Notes under the pieces: model-generated | The model's database searches: none | Told to the model about the DNA's origin: nothing | The model's input: only the letters and a program-made list of their open reading frames with translations | Source: Stenotrophomonas oahuensis | GTDB lineage: Bacteria > Pseudomonadota > Gammaproteobacteria > Xanthomonadales > Xanthomonadaceae | Assembly: GCF_031834595.1 (NCBI RefSeq) | Contig: NZ_CP115541.1 | Coordinates: 1,771,001 to 1,835,000 of the forward strand | Direction of reading: 5' to 3' | Length of the DNA: 64,000 nt | Made by a program: the position numbers and the translations under genes | Shown here: in pieces, positions 38,116-46,170 of the stretch | Layout of the letters: each line of letters begins with the position of its first letter | Position numbering within the stretch: position 1 is the stretch's first letter

Positions 38116-39273
38116 ATGAAGGTCCCGCGCCTCACCGCCGCACTCTTCGGCCTGGCCCTCCTGGCCGGCTGCACCACCACCACTCCGCGCACCGACGCAC
38201 CGACCCCAACCAAACCAGCCACCAGCCCCTACGCCAAGGCCACCTGGTCCGCATTACCCGCGGTCACCGACGCCGACCTGCAAGCCGGCTTCACCGCCTG
38301 GCGCAGCGCCTGCACCCGCCTGAAGTCTGATCCCACCTGGGGCCCGGTCTGCACTGCCGCCCCAGCCGCGAACGCCAGCGCCACCGACATCCGCACCTTC
38401 CTGCAGTCCAATCTCGACGTCTACGCCCTGCGCGCCGGCGGCCACAAAGCCGATGGCCTGATCACCGGCTATTACGAACCCGTCTACGCCGGCAGCCTCA
38501 CCCGCACCGCAACCGCCACCGTACCGGTCTACGGCGTACCGACCGACATGGTCATCGTGCAGCTGGACAGCCTGTACCCCGAACTGAAGGGCAAGCGCCT
38601 GCGCGGCCGCGTCGAAGGCCGCGTGCTCAAGCCCTATGACGACGCCGCCACCATCAGCGCCAAGGGAGCCAAGGCTCCCGTGCTGGCTTGGCTGACCCAC
38701 CCGATGGACCTTCAGTTCCTGCAGATACAGGGCTCTGGCCGCATCCGCCTGAATGACGGCCGCCAGCTGCGCATCGCCTACGCCGACCAGAACGGCCATC
38801 CCTACCGCCCGATCGGCCGCTGGCTGGTGGAGCAGGGGGAGCTGAAGAAGGAAGACGTCACCATGGACGCCATCCGTCAGTGGGCGGAAACGCATCCCGC
38901 GCGCGTGCCCGAGCTGCTGGCCAGCAACCCCAGCTACGTGTTCTTCACCGAAGGCCCCGCCGGCGACGAAGGCCCACGCGGCTCGCTCAACGTACCGCTC
39001 ACCGCCGGCTACAGCGTCGCCGTGGACCGTACCGTAGTGCCGCTGGGCAGCCTGCTGTGGCTGTCCACCACCCGCCCGGACGGCAGCCCCGTGGTGCGCC
39101 CCGTAGCCGCACAGGACACCGGCGGTGCCATCGCTGGCGAGGTACGTGCCGATCTGTACTGGGGCACCGGCGACGCCGCCGGCAAGCTGGCCGGCGACAT
39201 GAAGCAGAAGGGCAACCTGTGGATGCTGTGGCCGAAGGGCACGCCACTGCCAACACCGACTGCCACTCCATGA
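38116..39273 (+). CDS. mltA: Membrane-bound lytic murein transglycosylase A
   Basis: A 385-residue lipoprotein (MKVPRLTAALFGLALLAGCT, lipobox LAGC). The MltA domain is shown by GLITGYYEPVYAGSLTRTAT, FLQIQGSGRIRLNDGRQLRI and YADQNGHPYRPIGRWLVEQG. The C-terminal 3D domain has its conserved aspartates in VAAQDTGGAIAG (Asp334) and ADLYWGTG (Asp346). It cleaves peptidoglycan to 1,6-anhydromuropeptides at the outer membrane. The length matches E. coli MltA (365). The start follows a TACAAT box at the edge of the SMAG cluster. Confidence 0.95.
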   Translation: MKVPRLTAALFGLALLAGCTTTTPRTDAPTPTKPATSPYAKATWSALPAVTDADLQAGFTAWRSACTRLKSDPTWGPVCTAAPAANASATDIRTFLQSNLDVYALRAGGHKADGLITGYYEPVYAGSLTRTATATVPVYGVPTDMVIVQLDSLYPELKGKRLRGRVEGRVLKPYDDAATISAKGAKAPVLAWLTHPMDLQFLQIQGSGRIRLNDGRQLRIAYADQNGHPYRPIGRWLVEQGELKKEDVTMDAIRQWAETHPARVPELLASNPSYVFFTEGPAGDEGPRGSLNVPLTAGYSVAVDRTVVPLGSLLWLSTTRPDGSPVVRPVAAQDTGGAIAGEVRADLYWGTGDAAGKLAGDMKQKGNLWMLWPKGTPLPTPTATP

Positions 39274-39304
39274 TCGGTAATCGGTAACCGATGACCGATG
39301 ATTC

Positions 39305-39326
39305 GTAGAGCCGGGCTTGCCCGGCT
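39305..39326 (+). repeat. SMAG stem-loop
   Basis: GTAGAGCCGGGCTTGCCCGG form, with an AGCCGGGC/GCCCGGCT stem. It lies 32 bases after mltA. Confidence 0.8.
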
Positions 39327-39375
39327 GCTTCCTGCGCAGACCCACCACACCGGACAACCCGGCCCAAGGAAGACC

Positions 39376-39894
39376 ATGCCCATCATCTTCATCACGCTGT
39401 TCGTGGTCTTCGCCCTGGAGCAGTTCCTTCTCTACCGCTGGTCCACCTCCTACTTCACCCAGGGCATCCGCATCTTCACCGCCCGCATCCCCGCCAACGC
39501 CCCGTCCCGTGCGTTGCTGTTACCCAACAGCCTCGAACGTGACGTCGCCCCTTTGACTTCCACCACGCTGGCCTTCTACCCGCTCACCCAGCACCGCATC
39601 GCCTTCCGCGAAAGCTTTGCCGGCAGCTTCACCAACCCTCACCAGCGCTACTACCCGGTGATGCGCGGCCTGATCGAAGTAGATGCGCGGCGCGATGAGA
39701 TCCGTGTGCACGGCCTTTGCAACTGGACCGTGCTGGTGCTTCCACTGGTGTTCCTGATGCTGGCGATCGTCGGTGCCGACAGGATCACCGCCATCGTCGC
39801 CGCGCTGGGCTTCCTGGTGGTGTTCGCCATCGGTTACTCGATCCAGCGCAAGGCGTACTTCAAAGTGGTGGAAGCGGTGAAGGCCCAGTTATGA
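39376..39894 (+). CDS. Small membrane protein of unknown function
   Basis: A 172-residue protein with one N-terminal hydrophobic segment (IIFITLFVVFALEQFLLY) and two C-terminal ones (TVLVLPLVFLMLAIVGADRI and ITAIVAALGFLVVFAIGYSI), with a soluble loop of about 100 residues between them. I do not recognise a family. AAGGAAGACC precedes the ATG at the proper distance. The gene stands alone, between SMAG elements, and is followed by 237 bases without a gene before the end of the hybrid kinase gene. Confidence 0.7.
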   Translation: MPIIFITLFVVFALEQFLLYRWSTSYFTQGIRIFTARIPANAPSRALLLPNSLERDVAPLTSTTLAFYPLTQHRIAFRESFAGSFTNPHQRYYPVMRGLIEVDARRDEIRVHGLCNWTVLVLPLVFLMLAIVGADRITAIVAALGFLVVFAIGYSIQRKAYFKVVEAVKAQL

Positions 39895-40074
39895 AAGCGC
39901 CTGACGGAAGTCCTCGCACGCCACATATTCAACGCGGTTGATCGGAACGGCCGGATACGACGTTCGTCCGGCCCATCCAAGCGTCGGATTCTGGATAAGT
40001 CCATGCGTTAAAGGGCCGATCCTTGTTATCAGCAGTCGTCTTGCGACCGACTCTACCCCCGGGCGTGCCGCCCG

Positions 40075-40097
40075 GTAGAGACGCGCCATGCGCATCT
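40075..40097 (+). repeat. SMAG stem-loop
   Basis: GTAGAGACGCGCCATGCGCA form with imperfect stem; 35 bases beyond the stop of the hybrid kinase gene. A second hairpin, CCGGGCGTGCCGCCCGG, directly precedes it (about 40059-40075). Confidence 0.7.
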
Positions 40098-40131
40098 GCG
40101 GATTGCGCGGGGATCGCCGTGCCGCGCCCCA

Positions 40132-42501
40132 TCAGGGCGCTAACGCCGACCGGATCGCACCGGCCAGATCACTGCGCGTGAATGGCTTGGCCAAAATCGT
40201 GCTCTGCCGCCCGATCGCGCCGCTGGCATCAATGTCGCGCGGATACCCGGAGGTGAAGAGCACCTTCAACTCCGGCTTGCGTTCCAACACGCGCTTGGCC
40301 AACTCCCAGCCCGACATGCCCGGCATCACGATGTCCGAGAACAGCAGGTCCACGCTCACATCCGGCCGTTCCAGCAGGCGCAGCGCCGAAGCGCCGTCAT
40401 GCGCTTCCAGCACGCGATAGCCCAGCTGCCGCAGCGTATCCACGGTGTACGCGCGTACATCGTCGTTGTCTTCGGCCACCAGCACGGTGGTTTCCGGCTG
40501 CGGCTCGTAGCCCCCCAGTGCCGAAGTTTCCACCGGGCGGTCCGTCGGCAGCGTCGCCGTCGAACGCGGGAACAGCAGCGTGATCGAGGTGCCCACGCCT
40601 TCCACCGAGTCCAGCAGCACATGCCCGCCGGACTGCTTGGCAAAGCCATACACCATCGAAAGCCCCAGCCCGGTGCCGCGACCGACTTCCTTGGTGGTGA
40701 AGAACGGCTCGAACACCCGCGCCATCGTGTCGGCCGACATGCCGGTGCCGCTGTCCTTCACCCGCACCATCGCGTACTGGCCGGGGCGCACGTCCGGATG
40801 ACGGGTGGCGACATCGTCATCCAGATGCACGTTGTCCACTTCGATGGTCAAGCGCCCGCCATGCGGCATCGCATCGCGCGCATTGACGGCGAGGTTCAGC
40901 ACCGAGGCTTCCAACTGGCTGGGATCGATCTCCACGCACCAGATGTCCGGACTGTTGACCACTTCCAGCTGAACCAGTTCGCCCAGCGCGCGCTGCAGCA
41001 TGTCACGCATGCCGTCGACCTGGGCGTTCAGATCCACCGGCAGGTTCTTCAGCGGCTGCCGGCGTGAGAACGCGAGCAGGCGCTGGGTGACGTTGGCCGC
41101 GCGCATCACGCCCTTCAACGCGTTGTCCAACGCACGCGAAGAACCTTCAGCGACATCACCCAGACGCTCGGTGAGCATCTTGGCGTACTCCACGTTGCCC
41201 GCAACCACGGTCAGAATGTTGTTGAAGTCGTGCGCGATGCCACCGGTCAACTGGCCCACCGCCTCGATCTTCTGGCTCTGCCGCAGCGCGGCTTCGGCCT
41301 GCCGGCGTGCGGTGGTTTCCGAGGCTTCCGACACCACCGCGGTGATGTTGCCTTGATGGTCCTGCAGCGGCCGGAACGAAAACTCGAAATTGCGCTTTCC
41401 GGTGGGCAGGCGAAGCTCCAGCTCGTGCCGCGAAGCCTTGCCGGATGCGGCCTGCAGCACCGCCTCGCAGACAATGGCTGGCGCGCCTTCAGTGCCGGCA
41501 AACCAGGCCGATTCATAGAACAGCTGCCCACGCACTTCCGGCTTGCTCGCCAGAATGGCCGACAGCGACGCCGAGTTGGTATCGATGATGTGGCCGTCGG
41601 TGCTCAACAGTGTCTGGTGCTGGAAGCTGGACTCAAACAGCGCCTGCAGGCGGCTGTCGCTCTGGTGCAGCGCAGAGGTGCGCTCGTCGACCTGGCGCTC
41701 CAACGCCGCATTGCTGGCCTTCAGCGCGGCCTGTGCCTGTTTCAGCTCGGTGATGTCGCGGGCCATGGCGTAGTAGCCCAGCACTTCGCCATCAGCGCCG
41801 AACTCCGGCACCAGGTCTACCTGCGCATGGCGGGTGAGCCCGCTGCGCTGCGGCATGCTGATCTCAAAGTTCACCCGCTCGCCCTGCAGCGCCCGATCCA
41901 GATAGGGCTGCACTTCCTCGAAGGCCGGTTGGCCGACCACGTCGCCAGCACGCCGGCCAATCACCGTTTCCGGCGCATGGCCGTACCAGTCCTGGTAGGC
42001 CTGGTTGACGAACTGATAGCGGTGCTCGCGGTCCAGGTGCGAAATGAGTGCTGGCAGCGAGTCGGTGATCAGCTTCAGGCGCTGCTCGGCGCGGGCCAGC
42101 TTCTGGCGTTCTTCCGATTCTGCAATCGCACGCACCACCGCGTCGGGCAGGCGCTGCAGGCGCGACTTCACCACGTAGTCGCGCGCGCCGCGCTTGAGCG
42201 CCTGCACCGCCAGTTCCTCGGTCAGCGTGCCGGAAACGAAGATGAAGGGAATCTGCGGGGCCAGCTCACAGGCCAGGGTCAGCGCGGCGTCGCCGTCGAA
42301 GCCCGGCAGCACGTGGTCGGCCAGAATCACGTCGAAGTCGTGCTGCTCCAGCGCCTGGCGCATGCCATCGTGCGACCACGTGCGCTCGGCCGTGAATGCA
42401 ACGCCGGCACGCTCCAGCTGCGCGGTAATCAGCTCCGCATCCAGTGCGCTGTCCTCCACCATCAGAATGCGGATGGTGCGGCTTACTGCACCTTCAGCCA
42501 T
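40132..42501 (-). CDS. Hybrid sensor histidine kinase: REC-PAS-PAS-HisKA-HATPase-REC
   Basis: A 789-residue soluble hybrid kinase. An N-terminal receiver (IRILMVEDSALDAELITAQL, phosphoacceptor in LADHVLPGFDG, Lys in YVVKSRL) is followed by two PAS-type regions (about 140-260 and 290-400), HisKA with GGIAHDFNNILTVVAGN (His424), HATPase (NLAVNARDAMPHGG, GTGLGLSMVYGFAKQSGG) and a C-terminal receiver (FSDIVMPG, Asp723; Lys in ILAKPFT). No membrane segment is present. It is the third gene of the phytochrome operon and overlaps the response regulator by eight bases. The N-terminal receiver suggests it takes phosphate or signal from the upstream pair. The final output is unknown. Confidence 0.92.
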   Translation of the reverse strand: MAEGAVSRTIRILMVEDSALDAELITAQLERAGVAFTAERTWSHDGMRQALEQHDFDVILADHVLPGFDGDAALTLACELAPQIPFIFVSGTLTEELAVQALKRGARDYVVKSRLQRLPDAVVRAIAESEERQKLARAEQRLKLITDSLPALISHLDREHRYQFVNQAYQDWYGHAPETVIGRRAGDVVGQPAFEEVQPYLDRALQGERVNFEISMPQRSGLTRHAQVDLVPEFGADGEVLGYYAMARDITELKQAQAALKASNAALERQVDERTSALHQSDSRLQALFESSFQHQTLLSTDGHIIDTNSASLSAILASKPEVRGQLFYESAWFAGTEGAPAIVCEAVLQAASGKASRHELELRLPTGKRNFEFSFRPLQDHQGNITAVVSEASETTARRQAEAALRQSQKIEAVGQLTGGIAHDFNNILTVVAGNVEYAKMLTERLGDVAEGSSRALDNALKGVMRAANVTQRLLAFSRRQPLKNLPVDLNAQVDGMRDMLQRALGELVQLEVVNSPDIWCVEIDPSQLEASVLNLAVNARDAMPHGGRLTIEVDNVHLDDDVATRHPDVRPGQYAMVRVKDSGTGMSADTMARVFEPFFTTKEVGRGTGLGLSMVYGFAKQSGGHVLLDSVEGVGTSITLLFPRSTATLPTDRPVETSALGGYEPQPETTVLVAEDNDDVRAYTVDTLRQLGYRVLEAHDGASALRLLERPDVSVDLLFSDIVMPGMSGWELAKRVLERKPELKVLFTSGYPRDIDASGAIGRQSTILAKPFTRSDLAGAIRSALAP

Positions 42502-42967
42502 CTTTGCGGCTCTTCGCACCAAACAATGTGCCCTGCGGTGGCGGCTGGTTGGTGATGCCCCAGAACATGCCCAGCCCCTGGATGGCTTCCAGGAATTCCT
42601 TGAAGTCCACCGGCTTCACCACGAAGGCATTCACACCCAGTTCGTAGCTGCTCACCAGGTCGCTCTCTTCGCGCGAAGACGTCAGCATCACCACCGGGGT
42701 GCTGCTCAGCGCCGCGTCGTTGCGAATCTCCTGCAGCACTTCCAGTCCGTTGAGTTTGGGCAGCTTCAAATCCAGCAGCACCACCACCGGGCCGCCGTGA
42801 TTCAGACCCGCATACGCGCCTTCGCTGCGTAGATACTGCAGCGCTTCCACGCCGTCACGCACATGCGTGACTTCGTTCAGCAGCTGGCAGCGGGCGAGGG
42901 CGGCCAGGGTCAGTTCGGCGTCGTTGGGATTGTCCTCAACGAGCAGAATTGGCCGAAGGTCTTTCAT
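42494..42967 (-). CDS. Single-domain response regulator (Rcp1-like)
   Basis: A 157-residue receiver-only protein, the expected phosphoacceptor of the bacteriophytochrome. It begins MKDLRPILLVEDNPNDAELT with acidic pocket residues, the phosphorylated Asp66 is in VVVLLDLKLPKLNG, and the conserved Lys is in FVVKPVDFKEFLEAI. Rcp1-type regulators are typically encoded next to phytochromes and lack an output domain. It overlaps bphP by four bases (ATGA) and the hybrid kinase by eight, so the three are strongly coupled in translation. Confidence 0.95.
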   Translation of the reverse strand: MKDLRPILLVEDNPNDAELTLAALARCQLLNEVTHVRDGVEALQYLRSEGAYAGLNHGGPVVVLLDLKLPKLNGLEVLQEIRNDAALSSTPVVMLTSSREESDLVSSYELGVNAFVVKPVDFKEFLEAIQGLGMFWGITNQPPPQGTLFGAKSRKDG

Positions 42968-45201
42968 GCAGTGTCTCCGTGATGCAGGGGAATGGTAAAG
43001 AAGATGGTGGCACCCACACCCAGCTCGCCCTGCGCCCAGACGCGACCGCCGTGGCGGGTGATGATGCGGTGCACGTTGGCCAGGCCGATGCCCGTGCCTT
43101 CAAATTCGTCGCTGTGATGCAGCCGCTGGAACACGCCGAACAGCTTGTCCACGTAGCGCATGTCGAAGCCGCAGCCGTTGTCCTTCACGAAGAACACGTC
43201 TTCGGTTGCGGTGCGTTCGTGGCCGACCTCAATGGCCGGTGCAGGGGTGTCGCGGGTGAACTTCAGCGCGTTGGACAGCAGGTTCTGCCAGACCAGCCGC
43301 AGCATGCCGGGGTCGGCTTCGACCCGTGGCAGCGGCGCGATCTTCCAGGTGATGGCGCGGCCTTCGGCTTCCATCTCCAGCGTATGGCGAACATCTTCCA
43401 CCAACGTGCCCATCTCCATGTTGATCTGACCCATGGTGGACCGGCCCATCTGCGAGAAGCTGAGCAGGTCATCCACCAGACGACCTGCTGATTTTGCCGA
43501 CTCGACGATAGTGTCGACGAATCGCTTCTCTGAACTGTTCAGCTTGTCCTGCGCCGACGACCACAGCAGCTCGGAATAGCCCACGATGTGGCGGAACGGC
43601 GCACGCAGGTCGTGGCTGACCGAATATGAGAACGCCTCCAACTCCTTGTTGCTGCGTACCAGCTGTTCGTTCAACGCCGCCATCTCTTCGGCCTTGCGCA
43701 GCACGATGTCGACAATGGCCGTGCGCAGTTCCAGCGCCGCGTCCTGGTCCACCGCGTCCCAGGGCAGGGACTGCTGCTGCACGGTTTCTTTCCAGCTTTC
43801 AAAGGACGTACGTGGCGAAAGCGGCCCGCCGGTGTCCTTGCGCGGGTCACCGCCCCAGCGCACCGTGCGCACCACCTCCGGCCGGAACCAGATGACGAAG
43901 CTGTCGTGCACCTGCGAAATGGAGATGGCCAGCACGCCGCTGGCCACGCCGCTGAAGGCCGCTGCCTCTTTCCAGCGCCCGCTCAGCGAATCGGTCTGGA
44001 ACAGGTCGCCCTCGTGCGGCTGCACCGCCAGCCACTGCACCAGTGCCATCACCTGCGCCTGGCTGGGGCATTCGCCGTGCAGCAGGCAGGCCCCGCGGTG
44101 CACGATGGCCGCGCCGCTGGACTGGGTAAGCGCCAGCAGGCTCTTCGCATCGCGGCCCAGCGCGCTCATGAAATCCGTATCGCCGGCCATCTGCGCCAAC
44201 AGCCGCACCTGGATCGCCCGGCGTGCAATGCGCTGCTCCACGCCCAGGGCGCGTTCCTTCAGCGAGATCTGCAGCGACAGAATCTGGCCGATGAACTCAC
44301 AGGCCGTGCGCACGTGGTACGGCACCCGCATCGGTTGCTGGTTGTGGCAGGAGATCAGCCCCCACAGCTCGCCTTCGCGCAGCAGCGACACCGACATCGA
44401 CGCGCCGGTGCCCATGTTGCGCATGTACTGCAGGTGCACCGGCGAGACGCTGCGCAGCATCACCGGGCTCAGGTCGGTGGGCGCGCCCTCGGCGCGCTCG
44501 GCCGAACGCAGCAGTGGCACGGGCTGGTAACTGTTGTCGGCAATCAGCCGCACCCGGTTCTGGCGGTACAGGGCACGGGCCTGGGCCGGGATGTCCGATT
44601 CCGGGAAGCGCAGGTCCATGTACGAAGGCAGCAACTCGTTGTTGCGGTGCTCGCCCACCACCGCGCCGTTCCATTCCTTGTCGAACTGGTAGACCAGGGT
44701 GCGGTCGAAGCCGGTGAGCTCGCAGATCAGCTCGGCCGCCAGCTGGCATAACTCGGTGGTGGTGCCCAACCGCTCGATCGCGCCCATGAACTGGCGGATC
44801 TGCGGGTACAGGTCTTCCAGCGAGCCCGGCTCGCCCGGCACGGACTGCTCCAGCTCCACCATCAAGGTGTCGCCCACGCGGTGGCCCAGCACCTGGTGGG
44901 TGCAGCCGCCGGCAATGGCGTGCGCCCCGAGGAAGCGGGTGGTGTCCGGGGCCAGCTCGGCCAGCGCCGCGCGGCAGCTGGCCAGGGCACCGCCCAGCAC
45001 CGCTTCCACCGGCTGGCCCAGCGGGTCGCCATGGGCTTCCAGCACAGCCGGCTGGGAGATGGCGCGTTCAATCACCACCAGCGAAGCCGGGTCCAGCACC
45101 AGCAGCATGCCGTAGGGCTGGATAGCCCCCGGGGTCCGGATGGGTTCGCGCGCGCACGCGGAAAGGTCCAAGGCGCTCTCGCTGGGGATTCCGTTCGACA
45201 T
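42964..45201 (-). CDS. bphP: Bacteriophytochrome histidine kinase
   Basis: A 745-residue PAS-GAF-PHY-HisKA-HATPase photoreceptor. The biliverdin-binding cysteine of bacteriophytochromes is Cys16 in LSACAREPIRTPGAIQPYG. The GAF domain has FPESDIPAQARALYRQN (the conserved DIP Asp) and SVSPVHLQYMRNMGTGASMS with the chromophore-contacting His. The PHY tongue has PRTSF. The kinase has SYSVSHDLRAPFRHIVGYSE and GTGIGLANVHRIITRHGG. It senses red/far-red light in the cytoplasm. The open frame extends upstream, but MSNGIPSESAL at 45201 is the likely start. No heme oxygenase (bphO) gene adjoins, so biliverdin must come from elsewhere. Confidence 0.96.
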   Translation of the reverse strand: MSNGIPSESALDLSACAREPIRTPGAIQPYGMLLVLDPASLVVIERAISQPAVLEAHGDPLGQPVEAVLGGALASCRAALAELAPDTTRFLGAHAIAGGCTHQVLGHRVGDTLMVELEQSVPGEPGSLEDLYPQIRQFMGAIERLGTTTELCQLAAELICELTGFDRTLVYQFDKEWNGAVVGEHRNNELLPSYMDLRFPESDIPAQARALYRQNRVRLIADNSYQPVPLLRSAERAEGAPTDLSPVMLRSVSPVHLQYMRNMGTGASMSVSLLREGELWGLISCHNQQPMRVPYHVRTACEFIGQILSLQISLKERALGVEQRIARRAIQVRLLAQMAGDTDFMSALGRDAKSLLALTQSSGAAIVHRGACLLHGECPSQAQVMALVQWLAVQPHEGDLFQTDSLSGRWKEAAAFSGVASGVLAISISQVHDSFVIWFRPEVVRTVRWGGDPRKDTGGPLSPRTSFESWKETVQQQSLPWDAVDQDAALELRTAIVDIVLRKAEEMAALNEQLVRSNKELEAFSYSVSHDLRAPFRHIVGYSELLWSSAQDKLNSSEKRFVDTIVESAKSAGRLVDDLLSFSQMGRSTMGQINMEMGTLVEDVRHTLEMEAEGRAITWKIAPLPRVEADPGMLRLVWQNLLSNALKFTRDTPAPAIEVGHERTATEDVFFVKDNGCGFDMRYVDKLFGVFQRLHHSDEFEGTGIGLANVHRIITRHGGRVWAQGELGVGATIFFTIPLHHGDTA

Positions 45202-45349
45202 GCCTAAAGCCACAGCCACAAAGGCTATAGCTTGGCATAGATGGGTGCCTGTTCATGTGTACGCCGATTGGCCCGCTGACGAAACCAATGCCAATGCATT
45301 GGATCCCGCTAACCGCCCGCCGAAACTCTGGACCCACGCACGCACCCAT

Positions 45350-45427
45350 GTAGAGCCGGGCTTGCCCGGCTGCTCTCCCATCCCCGCCACAAAAGCCCGA
45401 ACGTAGCCCACCACCCCGGTGGGCTAC
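45350..45427 (+). repeat. SMAG stem-loop and GTAGCCCACC hairpin
   Basis: GTAGAGCCGGGCTTGCCCGG (45350-45371) and a second palindrome, GTAGCCCACC / GGTGGGCTAC (45403-45427). The second is also a plausible terminator for the minus-strand fasciclin gene, 23 bases after its stop. Confidence 0.75.
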
Positions 45428-45449
45428 GCCGAGCCCCCAATCCCAACCG

Positions 45450-46010
45450 CTACTTCGGCATCAACACACTATCCACCACATGCACCACGCCGTTGGACTG
45501 CATGACATCCGCCGTGGTCACCGCCGCCTTCCCACCCTTGGCATCCACCACCCACACCTTCCCATCCTGCAGCTTCACCGTCAGCGGCTCACCCTGCACC
45601 GTCTTAAGCGTGCTGCTACCCCCGTGACTACGCGCCGCCGTCATCAGCTGGGAAGACGTATAGGTGCCCGACACCACGTGATAGGTAAGCAGCTGCGTAA
45701 GCTTTGCCTTGTTCTCAGGCTTCAGCAGCGTATCCACCGTGCCCGCAGGCAGCTTCTCGAAGGCCTGGTTGGTCGGCGCAAACACCGTAAATGGCCCCTT
45801 GCCGCTGAGCGTTTCGACCAGGCCAGCCGCCTTCACCGCTGCCACCAGCGTGCTGAGGTTCTTGGCAGTGGAGGCGTTCTCGACAATGGTCTTGTTCGCG
45901 TACATCGGCGCACCGCCCACCATCGGGTTGTCGGCGGCAAACGCGGCGGGTGCCGCACAGGCGACCGCGATACCCGCGGCGATGGCAAGGCGTTGAATCT
46001 GGCTACGCAT
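45450..46010 (-). CDS. Secreted fasciclin (FAS1) domain protein
   Basis: A 186-residue secreted protein with signal MRSQIQRLAIAAGIAVACAA ending PAAFAA, then one fasciclin domain. The FAS1 signatures are STLVAAVKAAGLVETLSGKG, FTVFAPTNQAFEKLPAGTVD, LLTYHVVSGTY and the closing VMQSNGVVHVVDSVLMPK. Single-FAS1 proteins of bacteria are cell-surface or periplasmic adhesion-type proteins; the function here is unknown. The ATG of MRSQIQ was preferred over the one 18 bases upstream because GAGGA precedes it. An IS256-type insertion ends 161 bases upstream of the start, close enough to affect its promoter. Confidence 0.9.
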   Translation of the reverse strand: MRSQIQRLAIAAGIAVACAAPAAFAADNPMVGGAPMYANKTIVENASTAKNLSTLVAAVKAAGLVETLSGKGPFTVFAPTNQAFEKLPAGTVDTLLKPENKAKLTQLLTYHVVSGTYTSSQLMTAARSHGGSSTLKTVQGEPLTVKLQDGKVWVVDAKGGKAAVTTADVMQSNGVVHVVDSVLMPK

Positions 46011-46162
46011 GTTCGTGTCCTCGTTCATTGGGTGCAGGGAAGCCTGCGAAGGACGCGTCGTTGCAGGTCATGTCACGCGGCGCGTTGTGCACACCTCTAC
46101 GAGCGGAACAGGCGGATCAGATGCAGCGCCTGGCGGATATGTTGTGAATGATTCAAGCACGT

Positions 46163-46170
46163 GAGCCCAC
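46163..46170. repeat. Target-site duplication, left copy
   Basis: GAGCCCAC directly abuts the left end of the IS256-type element and recurs at 47542-47549. Eight bases is normal for the IS256 family. Confidence 0.9.

Noticed and set aside
39889..40095. 68-residue minus-strand frame between the membrane protein and the hybrid kinase
   Set aside because: Its first part is translated SMAG sequence; no support for the rest.
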